A DNA stretch of 64,000 nucleotides from Mycobacterium stomatepiae (GTDB lineage Bacteria > Actinomycetota > Actinomycetes > Mycobacteriales > Mycobacteriaceae), in assembly GCF_010731715.1 (NCBI RefSeq), contig NZ_AP022587.1, positions 2,294,001 through 2,358,000 on the forward strand. The letters run 5' to 3'. Position 1 is the stretch's first letter. Each line of letters opens with the position of its first letter. The notes below the pieces were generated by a model. The model was given only the letters and a program-made list of their open reading frames with translations, did not search any database and was not told the origin of the DNA. The translations under genes and the position numbers were made by a program. This document shows positions 51,263 through 59,852 of the stretch, piece after piece.

Positions 51263-52723
51263 ATGGATCAGTCGCAAGCTCCCCTGCTGGATGCACTGGC
51301 CGACTATCACCGCAAGAACGGCTACGGCTTTACCCCGCCGGGGCACCGGCAGGGTAAAGGTACCGATGACCGCGTTCTCGCAGTGCTGGGCAAGGAACCG
51401 TTCCGGGCCGATGTGCTGGCCACCGGCGGCCTCGACGACCGACGGACCCGCGGGAAGTTTCTGGCGCGCGCAGAGGAACTGATGGCCGATGCCGTCGGCG
51501 CGCAAACCGCCTTCTTCTCCACGTGCGGCAGTTCGCTATCGGTGAAGGCCGCGATGATGGCCGTCGCCGGCGGGGCGGACGGCGGACTGCTCGTCCCCCG
51601 CGACAGCCACAAATCCATTGTGGCTGGGTTGATCTTCTCGGGAGTGCGGCCCCGATGGATTACCCCGCGCTGGGATAGCGAGCACCACTTCTCCCATCCA
51701 CCCTCACCGGAGCAGGTGCGGGCCGCATGGGAGAAACACCCCGACGCGGCCGGGGCGCTGATCGTCAGCCCCAGCCCGTAGGGCACCTGTGCCGACATCG
51801 CCGCCATTGCCGATATCTGCCATCGTCGCAACAAACCGCTGATCGTCGACGAGGCTTGGGGCGCACATCTTCCGTTCCATGAGGACCTGCCGACCTGGGC
51901 GATGGACGCCGGCGCGGACGTCTGCGTGGTCAGCGTGCACAAGATGGGGGCGGGGTTCGAACAGGGGTCCGTTTTCCACCTGCAGGGCGACCTCGTCGAC
52001 GCGACGCGGCTATCTGCGTGCGCCGATCTGTTGATGACGACCAGCCCCAACGTGATGGTCTATCCGGCCCTTGACGGTTGGCGACGACAGATGGCCGAAC
52101 ACGGACATGACCTGTTCAGCGCCGAACTCGAACTCGCCGACTATCTGCGTGGCCGCCTCGCGGAGATTCCGGATGTCAAGGTGCTCCACGACGAGTTGCT
52201 CGGCGCAGAGGCGTCCTGCGACCTCGACACGACGCAAATCCTGATGGACATCTCCGCGACCGCCACATCGGGATACCAGGCCGCGGACTGGCTCCGCGAA
52301 CACCAGCACATCGATCTGGGTATGAGCGATCACCGACGCGTGCTGGCCACGATGTCGTTCGCCGACGACAAACTAACTGCCGACCGGTTGGTGGATGCAA
52401 TGACGCAATGGCGCCAAGCCGCAACGACTTTCGAGCGTCCGCCGGCCATCCAATTGCCCTCGCCGGAGGAGTTGCAACTCGAAACCGTGTGCCTTCCGCG
52501 TGACGCGTTCTTCGGGCCAACCGAGATGGTGCCCGCCGCCGATGCCGCCGGCCGGGTCGCGGCCGAGCAGATCACCCCCTATCCTCCGGGCATCCCGGCC
52601 GTCGTGCCGGGCGAGCGTCTCAACGACGCCGTGATCGATTACCTACGCTCGGGGGTCGAAGCGGGTATGACGCTGCCCGATCCTGCGGATCAGTCCGCAC
52701 AACAGTTCCGCGTGGTCGCCTAG
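51263..52723 (+). pseudogene. Orn/Lys/Arg decarboxylase-like PLP enzyme, in-frame TAG
   Basis: 486 codons. Fold type I decarboxylase: GYGFTPPGHRQGKGTD, FFSTCGSSLSVKAAMMA, DSHKSIVAGLIFSGVRP, then TAG at 51779-51781 (codon 173, after VSPSP) where relatives have Tyr (SPSPYGTCADI). The same frame continues with LIVDEAWGAHLPFHEDLP and the PLP lysine in VSVHKMGAGFEQGS and the C-terminal domain PYPPGIPAVVPGE. So one base (TAC or TAT to TAG) breaks the enzyme. An amber suppressor or a sequencing error are other explanations. The stop overlaps the convergent MerR gene by 4 bases. Confidence 0.83.
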
Positions 52724-53076
52724 GTCAGGTCGTCGCGTCTGGATCTCACGGCGTTGCGCAGCGTGCGGTTCGTCGAGCGCAGATCGGTATTCGTCGCGGT
52801 CAGTTCCGCATTGTCGTCTTCGAGATTGAGAATGCGCGCGATGCCGGCCAGGTTTACCCCGGCATCGACCAGTGCGCTGATCCGCCGCAGCCGCGCCAAA
52901 TCATCGGCACTGTAGCGCCGTGTCCCGCCCTCGCTGCGCGACGGCGTAAGAAGCCCGTGCTGCTCGTAGAGGCGCAGCGACTGTGCCGGGACACCGGAGA
53001 GTTCGGCGGCGACCGAGATTCCGTACACGCCGTGGTCGGACGCCGGCACACTTGTTCCGTCCCGGCCGTCGGCCAT
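52720..53076 (-). CDS. MerR-family regulator (HspR-like)
   Basis: 118 residues from ATG 53076 with a perfect AAGGAGG 6 bases upstream. The MerR helix-turn-helix is clear: YGISVAAELSGVPAQSLRLYEQHGLLTPSRSEGGTRRYSADDLARLRRISALVDAGVNLAGIARIL, followed by a short coil (ELTATNTDLRSTNRTL). HspR proteins repress heat-shock operons by binding inverted repeats; the divergent Hsp20 gene 133 bases away is the likely target. No cysteine metal site is seen. Confidence 0.86.
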   Translation of the reverse strand: MADGRDGTSVPASDHGVYGISVAAELSGVPAQSLRLYEQHGLLTPSRSEGGTRRYSADDLARLRRISALVDAGVNLAGIARILNLEDDNAELTATNTDLRSTNRTLRNAVRSRRDDLT

Positions 53077-53113
53077 CAAGCACCTCCTTGCTTGCTCACG
53101 CAGAAAATCTGCT

Positions 53114-53172
53114 TATCACACTTGCACTGAACTAGCTAGGGTGATACATACAACCTATGCCTGATGGCATAG
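53114..53172 (+). promoter_or_regulatory. Promoter and inverted repeats between MerR and Hsp20 genes
   Basis: A housekeeping-type promoter TTGCAC (53122-53127)-N17-TACATA (53145-53150) points toward Hsp20. It is flanked by TATCAC (53114-53119) and GTGATA (53141-53146), and followed by CTATGCC-tgat-GGCATAG (53155-53172), a perfect 7-bp inverted repeat. These are candidate MerR/HspR operators. Confidence 0.5.
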
Positions 53173-53209
53173 ATAATCAGAGATCCATGGCAACAGATTG
53201 GAGTGAGAG

Positions 53210-53668
53210 ATGGCTGCAATGCTGATGCGTACCGACCCCTTTCGCAGGCTGGACCGGTTCGCCCAGCAGGCACTGGGGACGGCCGCCCGGCCCGCGGTGA
53301 TGCCGATGGACGCCTGGCGCGAGGGCGAAGAATTCGTCGTCGAGTTCGATCTGCCGGGCATCGACGCCGACTCGCTGGACATCGACATCGAGCGCAACGT
53401 GGTGACGGTGCGCGCTGAGCGTCCCGCCGTCGACCCCAACCGGGAGATGCTGGCCACCGAGCGGCCCCGCGGAGTGTTCAGCAGACAGCTGGTCCTCGGG
53501 GAAAACCTCGACACCGACCGGATCGAGGCTTCCTACACCGAAGGCGTGCTGTGCCTACGCATCCCGGTGGCCGAAAAGGCCAAGCCGCGCAAGATCAGCG
53601 TCGGCCACGGTGAGCCAAGCCGGGCCATCGATGACCGCGCCGCAAAGCGTGAGGTCATCAACGCCTAG
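53210..53668 (+). CDS. Small heat-shock protein, Hsp20/alpha-crystallin family
   Basis: 152 residues. Alpha-crystallin domain about 35-125: [40 protein letters not shown], then [45 protein letters not shown]. Binds unfolding proteins without ATP. Divergent from a MerR/HspR-like gene and preceded by a clear promoter with flanking inverted repeats. Its upstream region is unusually AT-rich for the window. Confidence 0.92.
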   Translation: MAAMLMRTDPFRRLDRFAQQALGTAARPAVMPMDAWREGEEFVVEFDLPGIDADSLDIDIERNVVTVRAERPAVDPNREMLATERPRGVFSRQLVLGENLDTDRIEASYTEGVLCLRIPVAEKAKPRKISVGHGEPSRAIDDRAAKREVINA

Positions 53669-53912
53669 TCGGTTGGTGGGACGGCGGTGGCGGAGCCTCC
53701 TCGGCCGCCGCTCCACCGACCTCAACACCCGGGCGCGGACTGTTGTGTCATGATTTGTAACGCCCTCGGCGTTGAACAGTCAGCGCCACGAATTGCGACG
53801 CCGTGGCTTCGCGAGTTCTCTCATCTTTCCGATCCCAGCCGGGGTCAATGGTGCGCGCATGGCGGGGGTCGGTCGTGTCCGGTGATCTGAACCCGAGGAG
53901 ACGAAGTCCGCG

Positions 53913-54584
53913 ATGAATTGGGACCTCAACGGCCAATCGGCCGACGTCGAACAAGCCCTCGCCGGCGGTGCGCCGCAGCGAGCGGGCTGGTTCCGGTTCT
54001 ACTTTTCCGACCAACGCTGGGAGTGGTCCGAACAGGTACAGCGGATGCACGGGTATGAGCCCGGCAGCGTTACCCCGACTACCGAACTGGTGCTCTCGCA
54101 CAAACACCCGGACGACCGTGGGCAGGTCGCGGCCACCATCGATCAGATCCTCGACACCCACCAGGCGTTCAGCACACGCCATCGGATCATTGAGACCGGC
54201 GGACAAGTCCGCGACGTGGTGGTCGTCGGCGACCAGCTCCGCGACGACCAGGGCGCCGTGGTCGGAACACATGGGTTTTACGTCGACGTCTCCCCGGCGC
54301 CCGATCAGGAGCGCGAAGACCTCGTCACGGCGAAGCTGGCTGAGATCGCCGAGCAGCGCGCCGGTATTGAGCAAGCCAAAGGGATGTTGATGCTGGTCTA
54401 TGGCATTGGCGACGGTCCGGCGTTTGATCTCCTCAAGTGGCTATCTCAGGAAGCCAATATCAAACTGCGATTGCTGGCAGAACAGATCTGCGAAGACTTC
54501 CGCGGGCTCGGTCCGCGCATGATCTCACAATCGGACTTCGACCACTTACTGTTGACCGCGCACGAACGCGTAGACCTGTGTTGA
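53913..54584 (+). CDS. PAS-ANTAR regulator
   Basis: 223 residues from ATG 53913 (GAGGAG upstream). Residues about 20-130 are a PAS fold 3 domain (WFRFYFSDQRWEWSEQVQRMHGYEPGSVTPTTELVLSHKHPDDRGQV). Residues about 140-200 are ANTAR (LAEIAEQRAGIEQAKGMLMLVYGIGDGPAFDLLKWLSQEANIKLRLLAEQI). It should act as a ligand- or redox-responsive antiterminator. It has no kinase beside it. Preceded by a 244-base gap with no recognised gene. Confidence 0.88.
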   Translation: MNWDLNGQSADVEQALAGGAPQRAGWFRFYFSDQRWEWSEQVQRMHGYEPGSVTPTTELVLSHKHPDDRGQVAATIDQILDTHQAFSTRHRIIETGGQVRDVVVVGDQLRDDQGAVVGTHGFYVDVSPAPDQEREDLVTAKLAEIAEQRAGIEQAKGMLMLVYGIGDGPAFDLLKWLSQEANIKLRLLAEQICEDFRGLGPRMISQSDFDHLLLTAHERVDLC

Positions 54585-54672
54585 AGCTTCTGAAAACTAC
54601 CCACTGCCCCCACGACACGCTGCGCAGCTAAGAACTATCTCCGGGGTGGGATCGCCCCTCGCACGCCGAACA

Positions 54673-54697
54673 GGTTAGGCCGTCTCCTCCCGGGTAC
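54673..54697 (+). promoter_or_regulatory. SigF-like promoter before small ORF
   Basis: GGTT-N15-GGGTAC (one mismatch in -35), ending 8 bases before ATG 54706. Confidence 0.5.
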
Positions 54698-54705
54698 ATC
54701 AGGGC

Positions 54706-54852
54706 ATGACTACAAACGGGATTGCGTCGACTACGGCGCGTGAGGATGTCTCGGCTGCCGGAGATCGGATAAAGACCGCGGAGATGATTCATCGCGATGG
54801 ACGAGTCGTCGTCGAGTCGACTGCCGTCGCGGACGATGACGTCGCATGGTGA
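54706..54852 (+). CDS. Candidate 48-residue stress-type small protein
   Basis: Starts MTTNGIASTTAREDVSAAG and continues through DGRVVVESTAVADDDV to a TGA at 54850-54852. It is acidic and has no membrane helix or cysteine. AGGG lies directly before the ATG, and a SigF-like promoter ends 8 bases upstream, which is the main reason to believe it. No family recognised. The surrounding 400 bases otherwise hold no gene. Confidence 0.45.
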   Translation: MTTNGIASTTAREDVSAAGDRIKTAEMIHRDGRVVVESTAVADDDVAW

Positions 54853-54988
54853 CCGGCAGCCGCCAGCTTGTCGGCTCACGTACTTGGCAATCTCGTCGGA
54901 AACGAAGTCGTGGTAGGTGCACCGGTACCGCCCGGGCCGGTAGCAGATTCGACGACTGGTCAGCCGTCCCGTCAATCGAGGAGATCAC

Positions 54989-55606
54989 ATGACCCAGCCA
55001 ATCACCAAGGCCAACGGGGGACATCGGAAGCGTATTCCAGATCAGGCGACGGACGCAGAAACCGCGTTGCTGCGCTACATCGTGTATGGGATTCTGCCGG
55101 CCTGGTTCATCCCTGGGTTCCTCGACTGGAACCAACACCGCCGCAGCAGGATTGAGCAAAACGCCGGCACCCGCGAGTCGCTGATCCACCTACTGATGAT
55201 GACTGAAGTCGGTGTGCCACTGACGCTGGGTCTGCTATGCGAAATCAACCCCCTGATACTCACCACAATGATCGTCGCGATCGCTGCGCACGAGGCCACC
55301 GCGCTCTGGGATGTCAGCACCGCTGAACACAGCGGACGTCAGGTCACAACGTTCGAACAGCATGTGCACAGTTTCCTGGAGTCGATGCCCCTTATGGCCG
55401 CGTCGGCCTTGGGTTGCTTGCGATGGAAGCAGGTCCGCGAGCTAGTCGGCGGCGCACATTCACGCGATGCATGGCGGTTGCGCTGGAAGAAGGAGCCGTT
55501 GCCCAAGGGGTATCTCGGGGCTATCGGTGCCTGCGTCGTTGCCGCAATCGCGGTGCCCTACGGCGAAGAGCTCCTGCGCTGCGTTCGCGAGGCCAACCGA
55601 CGCTAG
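54989..55606 (+). CDS. Histidine-rich four-helix membrane protein
   Basis: 205 residues with about four membrane helices (75-95, 100-120, 140-160, 175-195 region). Conserved-looking polar motifs sit at helix ends: FLDWNQHRRSRIEQNAGTRESLIHLLM, then HEATALWDVS and FEQHVHSFLESMP. This spacing of His, Glu and Asp recalls membrane di-iron enzymes such as fatty-acid hydroxylases, but it is shorter and no known family motif is complete. Similar proteins are widespread in proteobacteria without a known role. RBS GAGGAG before ATG 54989. Confidence 0.75.
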   Translation: MTQPITKANGGHRKRIPDQATDAETALLRYIVYGILPAWFIPGFLDWNQHRRSRIEQNAGTRESLIHLLMMTEVGVPLTLGLLCEINPLILTTMIVAIAAHEATALWDVSTAEHSGRQVTTFEQHVHSFLESMPLMAASALGCLRWKQVRELVGGAHSRDAWRLRWKKEPLPKGYLGAIGACVVAAIAVPYGEELLRCVREANRR

Positions 55607-55671
55607 ACCCACTGAACTAAAGAGGAAGAACGGGCTGGCCGCTCCTCATCCCGGCATGGCGAGGTTCAGAA

Positions 55672-55696
55672 GTTTAGTCGAGTAAGGCCGGGGTAT
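55672..55696 (+). promoter_or_regulatory. Perfect SigF promoter for glycosyltransferase operon
   Basis: GTTT-N15-GGGTAT, exact match to both elements (-35 55672-55675, -10 55691-55696). Leader of about 105 bases to ATG 55809. Confidence 0.8.
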
Positions 55697-55808
55697 CACG
55701 GCTTTACAACATTCTTCAGCACGCAGGGATGGCTCAGCGATCCAGGACCATGAAGCCTCAGCGGGTGCTTGGCTTTTCGATTTCCTTGATTGTCTCTTCT
55801 CGACAGGG

Positions 55809-56879
55809 ATGGCTACATTGCGCATTGCTTCCGTGCCGGCTTCGCACGTCTACGTGCGTCACCTCTCCGAACCCGGCGGTATTGACAGTGTTGTGCGCCT
55901 TGCGGATCCGGCTCCGAAAGACGGGCGCACGGTGCCGGGTGGCTGGTGGCCACCGCTGATGCTTGAGCCGGGCTGGGTAAGCAACCACAGCGACCGCTTC
56001 GATGTGTTCCATGTGCACTTCGGGTTTGACGCGATCGGCCGTGACGTGTTGGACGGCGTTGTGCACGAGCTCGAGAAGCATGGCAAGCCGTTGGTGTACA
56101 CCGTCCACGACTTACGCAATCCTCACCACCCTGAGTCTCAGGCTCACGCCGAACAGCAAGATGTACTCGTCGGTGCGGCCAGTGAGTTGATCACTCTGAC
56201 TCCTGGTGCTGCGCAAACCATTTGGGAGCGGTGGGGTCGCCGATGCCGTGTGTTTCCCCACCCGCATGTGCTCGACAGTCGCCGGATCGAGCAAAACAGG
56301 AGTGGCGCTGAGGACTTCGTGATCGGCGTACACGCGAAGAGCTTGCGGGCGAACATGGATCCGCTGCCGGTCGTAGACGCGCTGGTCGATATCGTTTCGA
56401 TGCTCCCCCAAGGCGTGCTGCGAGTCGACGTACACGACGAGATTTTCGATCCCGCGAATCACTGGTTTGCGCCCGAGACTGGCTCAGCACTTGTGGATTA
56501 CGACCGATATGACCACGTCCAGGTCCGGGTGCACCCGCACTTCTCTGACGCCGAGTTCTGGGAATACTTGGCATCGCTGGCCGTGTCGGTGCTTCCGTAT
56601 CGCTTCGGAAGTCATTCGGGTTGGCTCGAAGCGTGCTTCGACCTGGGTACCGCTGTCATCGCCCCCAGCTGCGGATTTTACGATCAGCAACAGCCGTGTG
56701 GCGTATTCGAATTCGACGAGAATCGGTTCGACCGAGAAACGTTGAACCGTGCAGTCACTGATGCGTATCGCCAGTGGGCGTCGGGCACCACCCCACGCGC
56801 GACGTGGGCGCAGCGGCGCGCCGAGCGCGTCAAGATCGCGGCCACGCATCGCACTCTGTATCGGGATGTGCTGACATGA
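55809..56879 (+). CDS. Glycosyltransferase, GT-B fold
   Basis: 356 residues. N-terminal half has the acceptor-side pattern DVFHVHFGFDAI and PLVYTVHDLRNPHHPE; the C-terminal half has VIGVHAKSLRANMDPLPVVDALV and VSVLPYRFGSHSGWLEACFDLGTAVIAPSCGFYDQQ, the GT4-like donor site. Unusual for lacking the classical EX7E in an obvious form. First of four overlapping glycosyltransferase genes under a consensus SigF promoter; its stop overlaps the next ATG (ATGA). The operon likely builds a small saccharide or glycoconjugate induced under stress. Acceptor unknown. Confidence 0.83.
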   Translation: MATLRIASVPASHVYVRHLSEPGGIDSVVRLADPAPKDGRTVPGGWWPPLMLEPGWVSNHSDRFDVFHVHFGFDAIGRDVLDGVVHELEKHGKPLVYTVHDLRNPHHPESQAHAEQQDVLVGAASELITLTPGAAQTIWERWGRRCRVFPHPHVLDSRRIEQNRSGAEDFVIGVHAKSLRANMDPLPVVDALVDIVSMLPQGVLRVDVHDEIFDPANHWFAPETGSALVDYDRYDHVQVRVHPHFSDAEFWEYLASLAVSVLPYRFGSHSGWLEACFDLGTAVIAPSCGFYDQQQPCGVFEFDENRFDRETLNRAVTDAYRQWASGTTPRATWAQRRAERVKIAATHRTLYRDVLT

Positions 56880-58114
56880 ACGACGCGCTGCGTATCGCGT
56901 TGGTCGCCTCGAATCGCTTTTCCATCAGTCAGCCCTTCGCCGGGGGACTGGAAGCCCACGTGTGGCATCTGGCGCGGGCCTTGGTCCAGGACGGGCACGA
57001 GGTCGCGCTTTTTGCCGCCGCTGGATCCGACGAGGATCTGGGCTGTCGCACCATTGAGGTCCGCAACCTCGATGTGTCAGAAGCGGCGCAGGCGGATGTA
57101 TCCATGCCCCCGGCAGCCTTCATGGTGGATCATCACGCCTATCTGGCGCTGATGTTGCAGTTAGCCGGTTGCGCCAGCGGCGATTTTGACATCATCCACA
57201 ATCACAGCCTGCATTATCTGCCGGTCGCGATGGCACCGATCTTGTGCACGCCGATGCTCACGACCGTGCACACGCCACCGACACCGTGGCTGGAGTCGGC
57301 AATCAATGCGTCAGGCGGGGTAGGCACACGATTCGCGGCAGTTTCCCGGCATACGGCTGCTGCGTGGCGCACAGCCGTGAACAGTATCTCCGTGGTGCCC
57401 AACGGCATTGCCACGCACCAGTGGCCGCTGGGACCAGGCGGCGGCCCTCTGGTGTGGTTTGGGCGAATGACCGCCGAGAAAGCCCCCCATCTGGCGATCG
57501 CGGTTGCCAAACGCGCCAGCATGCCCCTGGTGCTCGCCGGTCCAGTCTCCGACCCGCACTACTTCGCGACCGAAGTAACACCACATTTCGGTGACGGCAT
57601 CCAGTACGCGGGTCATCTCGATCAGGCCAGTTTGGCGCAGCTGGTCGGTCGTGCCAGCGCCGCATTAATCACGCCGATGTGGGATGAACCTTATGGTCTA
57701 GTGGTCGCCGAGGCGATGTGTTGCGGCACACCGGTCGTAGCATTCGACCGCGGCGGTATCCCCGAACTCGTCGGGCTCCGGTCGGGACGGCTCGTCGCAC
57801 CCGGCGACTTGGACGCGATGGCAGACGCCATCCCTGTGGTTCGACAACTCTCGCGAAAGCAGCTGCGTGAGAACGCCGTTCGGCACTGCTCCGCACAGGT
57901 GATGGTGCGCGCCTACCTCGATTTATACGAGGACATGCTCAGAGACCACGACAAGGGCAACAATGATCGGCTACTACATTCATCATCACGGTTTCGGGCA
58001 CTTGGCGCGGGCGGCGAGTGTCTGCGCGCAATTACAGCGCCCAGTCACGGCGCTGAGTTCGCTCGAGATTCCGCCACCTCATCCGTTCGCCGCAGTCGTG
58101 AAGCTACCGAGTGA
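56876..58114 (+). CDS. Glycosyltransferase family 4
   Basis: 412 residues from ATG 56876. Start RIALVASNRFSISQPFAGGLEAHVWHLARALVQDGHEVALFA is the typical GT4 glycine loop, then VPNGIATHQWPL, LVWFGRMTAEKAPHLAIAVAKRA and the EX7E donor site in WDEPYGLVVAEAMCCGTPVVAFDRGGIPELV. The last about 50 residues (from 57963) are read out of frame over the start of the next gene (152-base overlap), so the natural C-terminus may be near YEDMLRDHDKGN and the stop lost by a small change. Second gene of the SigF operon. Confidence 0.88.
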   Translation: MNDALRIALVASNRFSISQPFAGGLEAHVWHLARALVQDGHEVALFAAAGSDEDLGCRTIEVRNLDVSEAAQADVSMPPAAFMVDHHAYLALMLQLAGCASGDFDIIHNHSLHYLPVAMAPILCTPMLTTVHTPPTPWLESAINASGGVGTRFAAVSRHTAAAWRTAVNSISVVPNGIATHQWPLGPGGGPLVWFGRMTAEKAPHLAIAVAKRASMPLVLAGPVSDPHYFATEVTPHFGDGIQYAGHLDQASLAQLVGRASAALITPMWDEPYGLVVAEAMCCGTPVVAFDRGGIPELVGLRSGRLVAPGDLDAMADAIPVVRQLSRKQLRENAVRHCSAQVMVRAYLDLYEDMLRDHDKGNNDRLLHSSSRFRALGAGGECLRAITAPSHGAEFARDSATSSVRRSREATE

Positions 58115-58997
58115 CGACGAAGCTGTGCAGGTAAGCGAGCCCACCGCCCACGGTGCCCTGCACTGGGCTCCCCACCACGACAGCGGTTTCACGTCACGCA
58201 TGGACGCGGTAGCGCGTTGGGTCGCCGACTTTCGCCCGCAAGCCTTCGTCACCGACGTCTCAGTCGAAATTGCGGCATTCGTTCGTCTGATGGGCGTGCC
58301 CGTGATTGTGATGGCGCTGCCCGGCCAACGAATCGACGCCCCACACCTGCTCGCATATCAGCTTGCCGATCACATCGTCGCGGCGTGGCCCCACGAACTG
58401 TACGCACCGGCGTGGCTGGGCGCGCACGCAAAAAAGACCAGCTACGTCGGCGGGATCAGCCGCTTCGATGGCCGTGTCCGTTCAGCTCGGAGTGATGTCG
58501 TCTCCACAGGTGGATCTCCGTTGCCGGACAACCGAACCCGGGTACTTGTTCTGGGTGGAGCCAGCGAAGTTTTCGGCGACACGATCGATGACTGCGCGCG
58601 GGCTTGCCCCGACACGACGTGGACAGTGCTCGGCGGTCCTGGCGGCCGCTGGACAGATGACCCATGGACACAGATCTGCAGCACTGATGTCGTCGTGACA
58701 CACGCGGGCCAAGGCTGTATCGCCGATGTGGCCGCAGCGAGACGACCGGCTGTCGTGATCCCGAAACCGCGCCCTTTTGGTGAACAGCGGTCCACTGCGG
58801 CAACGTTGCGCCGACACCGGTTAGCCATCGTCACGCCAGAATGGCCGGACGTTCGGAGATGGCCGAGACTCCTTGCGCGTGCCCTGGCGACCAATCCACA
58901 GAGATGGCGTCGCTGGCAGGTGGAAGGTGCTGCAGCCCGCGCCGCGATGGCTATTGAAGCGACAGCACAGCGCTGCACGACAACGGAGGCACGGTGA
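57963..58997 (+). CDS. Glycosyltransferase, MurG/UGT-like (GT28 type)
   Basis: 344 residues from ATG 57963. Start IGYYIHHHGFGHLARAASVCAQLQ resembles MGT/MurG-type enzymes with the Gly-x-Gly-H loop; PAVVIPKPRPFGEQRSTAATLRRH and VVVTHAGQGCIADVAAARRPAVVIP match the UDP-binding C-terminal domain (TxAGxG followed by ExR/Q-type signature). Acts on a nucleotide-sugar donor. Third in the operon; its TGA overlaps the GTG of the fourth gene. Confidence 0.85.
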   Translation: MIGYYIHHHGFGHLARAASVCAQLQRPVTALSSLEIPPPHPFAAVVKLPSDDEAVQVSEPTAHGALHWAPHHDSGFTSRMDAVARWVADFRPQAFVTDVSVEIAAFVRLMGVPVIVMALPGQRIDAPHLLAYQLADHIVAAWPHELYAPAWLGAHAKKTSYVGGISRFDGRVRSARSDVVSTGGSPLPDNRTRVLVLGGASEVFGDTIDDCARACPDTTWTVLGGPGGRWTDDPWTQICSTDVVVTHAGQGCIADVAAARRPAVVIPKPRPFGEQRSTAATLRRHRLAIVTPEWPDVRRWPRLLARALATNPQRWRRWQVEGAAARAAMAIEATAQRCTTTEAR

Positions 58998-59845
58998 AAA
59001 CCGCCGTTATCACCACCGTGCGCGGACGCGGGGATCACTTACAGCGTCAGATCCGAGGGTTGGCACGGAGCACCCAACCCGCCGACCTGCATGTCGTGGT
59101 TGCGCTCGGCGATCCATGCGTCAGTAGGGTCGTCGCCGAGGAGGGCTGGGCAGCAGCAGTCCTTGAGCTGGATGTCAGCGAGCCCATACCAATTGCGCAG
59201 GGCCGCAACACCGGTGCTGCTGCGGCTCTGCGCGGGTCCGCCGAGCTCTTGGTGTTCCTTGACGTCGATTGTATTCCGGACGCGAGCCTTATCGGTTGCT
59301 ATCGACACATCGCAGCCCAGCCCGAACACGCCGACGCCCTGCTGTGCGGACCAGTCACCTATCTGGACCCGCCGGGCCCGCATGGCTACGTACGGAGTGA
59401 GCTGCGCCGCAACCCGCATCCAGCCAGACCCGCACCACGCGCCCAAGATGTCTTGGTCACAACGGATTACGGCTTATTCTGGTCGCTTTCGTTCGCGGTG
59501 ACAGCGGCAACCTGGCACAAGATCGGCGGCTTCTGCGAGCGATACCGCGGCTATGGCGGCGAGGATACCGATTTCGCGCAATGCGCTGCCAAACAGAAGA
59601 TTTCTATGCGGTGGGTCGGTGGCGCCCATGCCTTTCACCAATTCCATCCCACAGCAGACCCGCCCGTGCACCATCTGGACGACATCGTCCGTAACGCAAC
59701 GATATTTCATGAGCGTTGGGGCTGGTGGCCCATGCAAGGATGGCTTGCAGCGTTCGAAGACGATGGTCTGATTGTCCGTGACGCCGACGGACATCCACAG
59801 CGCACTGGCGTTCGCCAAGACGTATTAGGCCCATCGCTCGGCTAG
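58994..59845 (+). CDS. Glycosyltransferase family 2 (galactosyltransferase-like)
   Basis: 283 residues from GTG 58994 (GTGA overlap). GT-A fold: VITTVRGRGDHLQRQIRGLARS, metal-binding DVDC in LLVFLDVDCIPDASLIGCYR, then WSLSFAVTAATWHKIGGFCERYRGYGGEDTDFAQCAAKQKISMRW, the galactosyltransferase-like GGEDxD signature with the catalytic ED. Fourth and last gene of the operon. With a GT4, a GT28-like enzyme and another GT-B enzyme, the set could make a four-sugar product. Confidence 0.88.
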   Translation: MKTAVITTVRGRGDHLQRQIRGLARSTQPADLHVVVALGDPCVSRVVAEEGWAAAVLELDVSEPIPIAQGRNTGAAAALRGSAELLVFLDVDCIPDASLIGCYRHIAAQPEHADALLCGPVTYLDPPGPHGYVRSELRRNPHPARPAPRAQDVLVTTDYGLFWSLSFAVTAATWHKIGGFCERYRGYGGEDTDFAQCAAKQKISMRWVGGAHAFHQFHPTADPPVHHLDDIVRNATIFHERWGWWPMQGWLAAFEDDGLIVRDADGHPQRTGVRQDVLGPSLG

Positions 59846-59852
59846 TTCTTCA

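Noticed and set aside
53669..53720. Terminator hairpin after Hsp20
   Set aside because: GTCGGTTGGTGG can pair with CCACCGAC across a long loop but with several mismatches; too weak to call.
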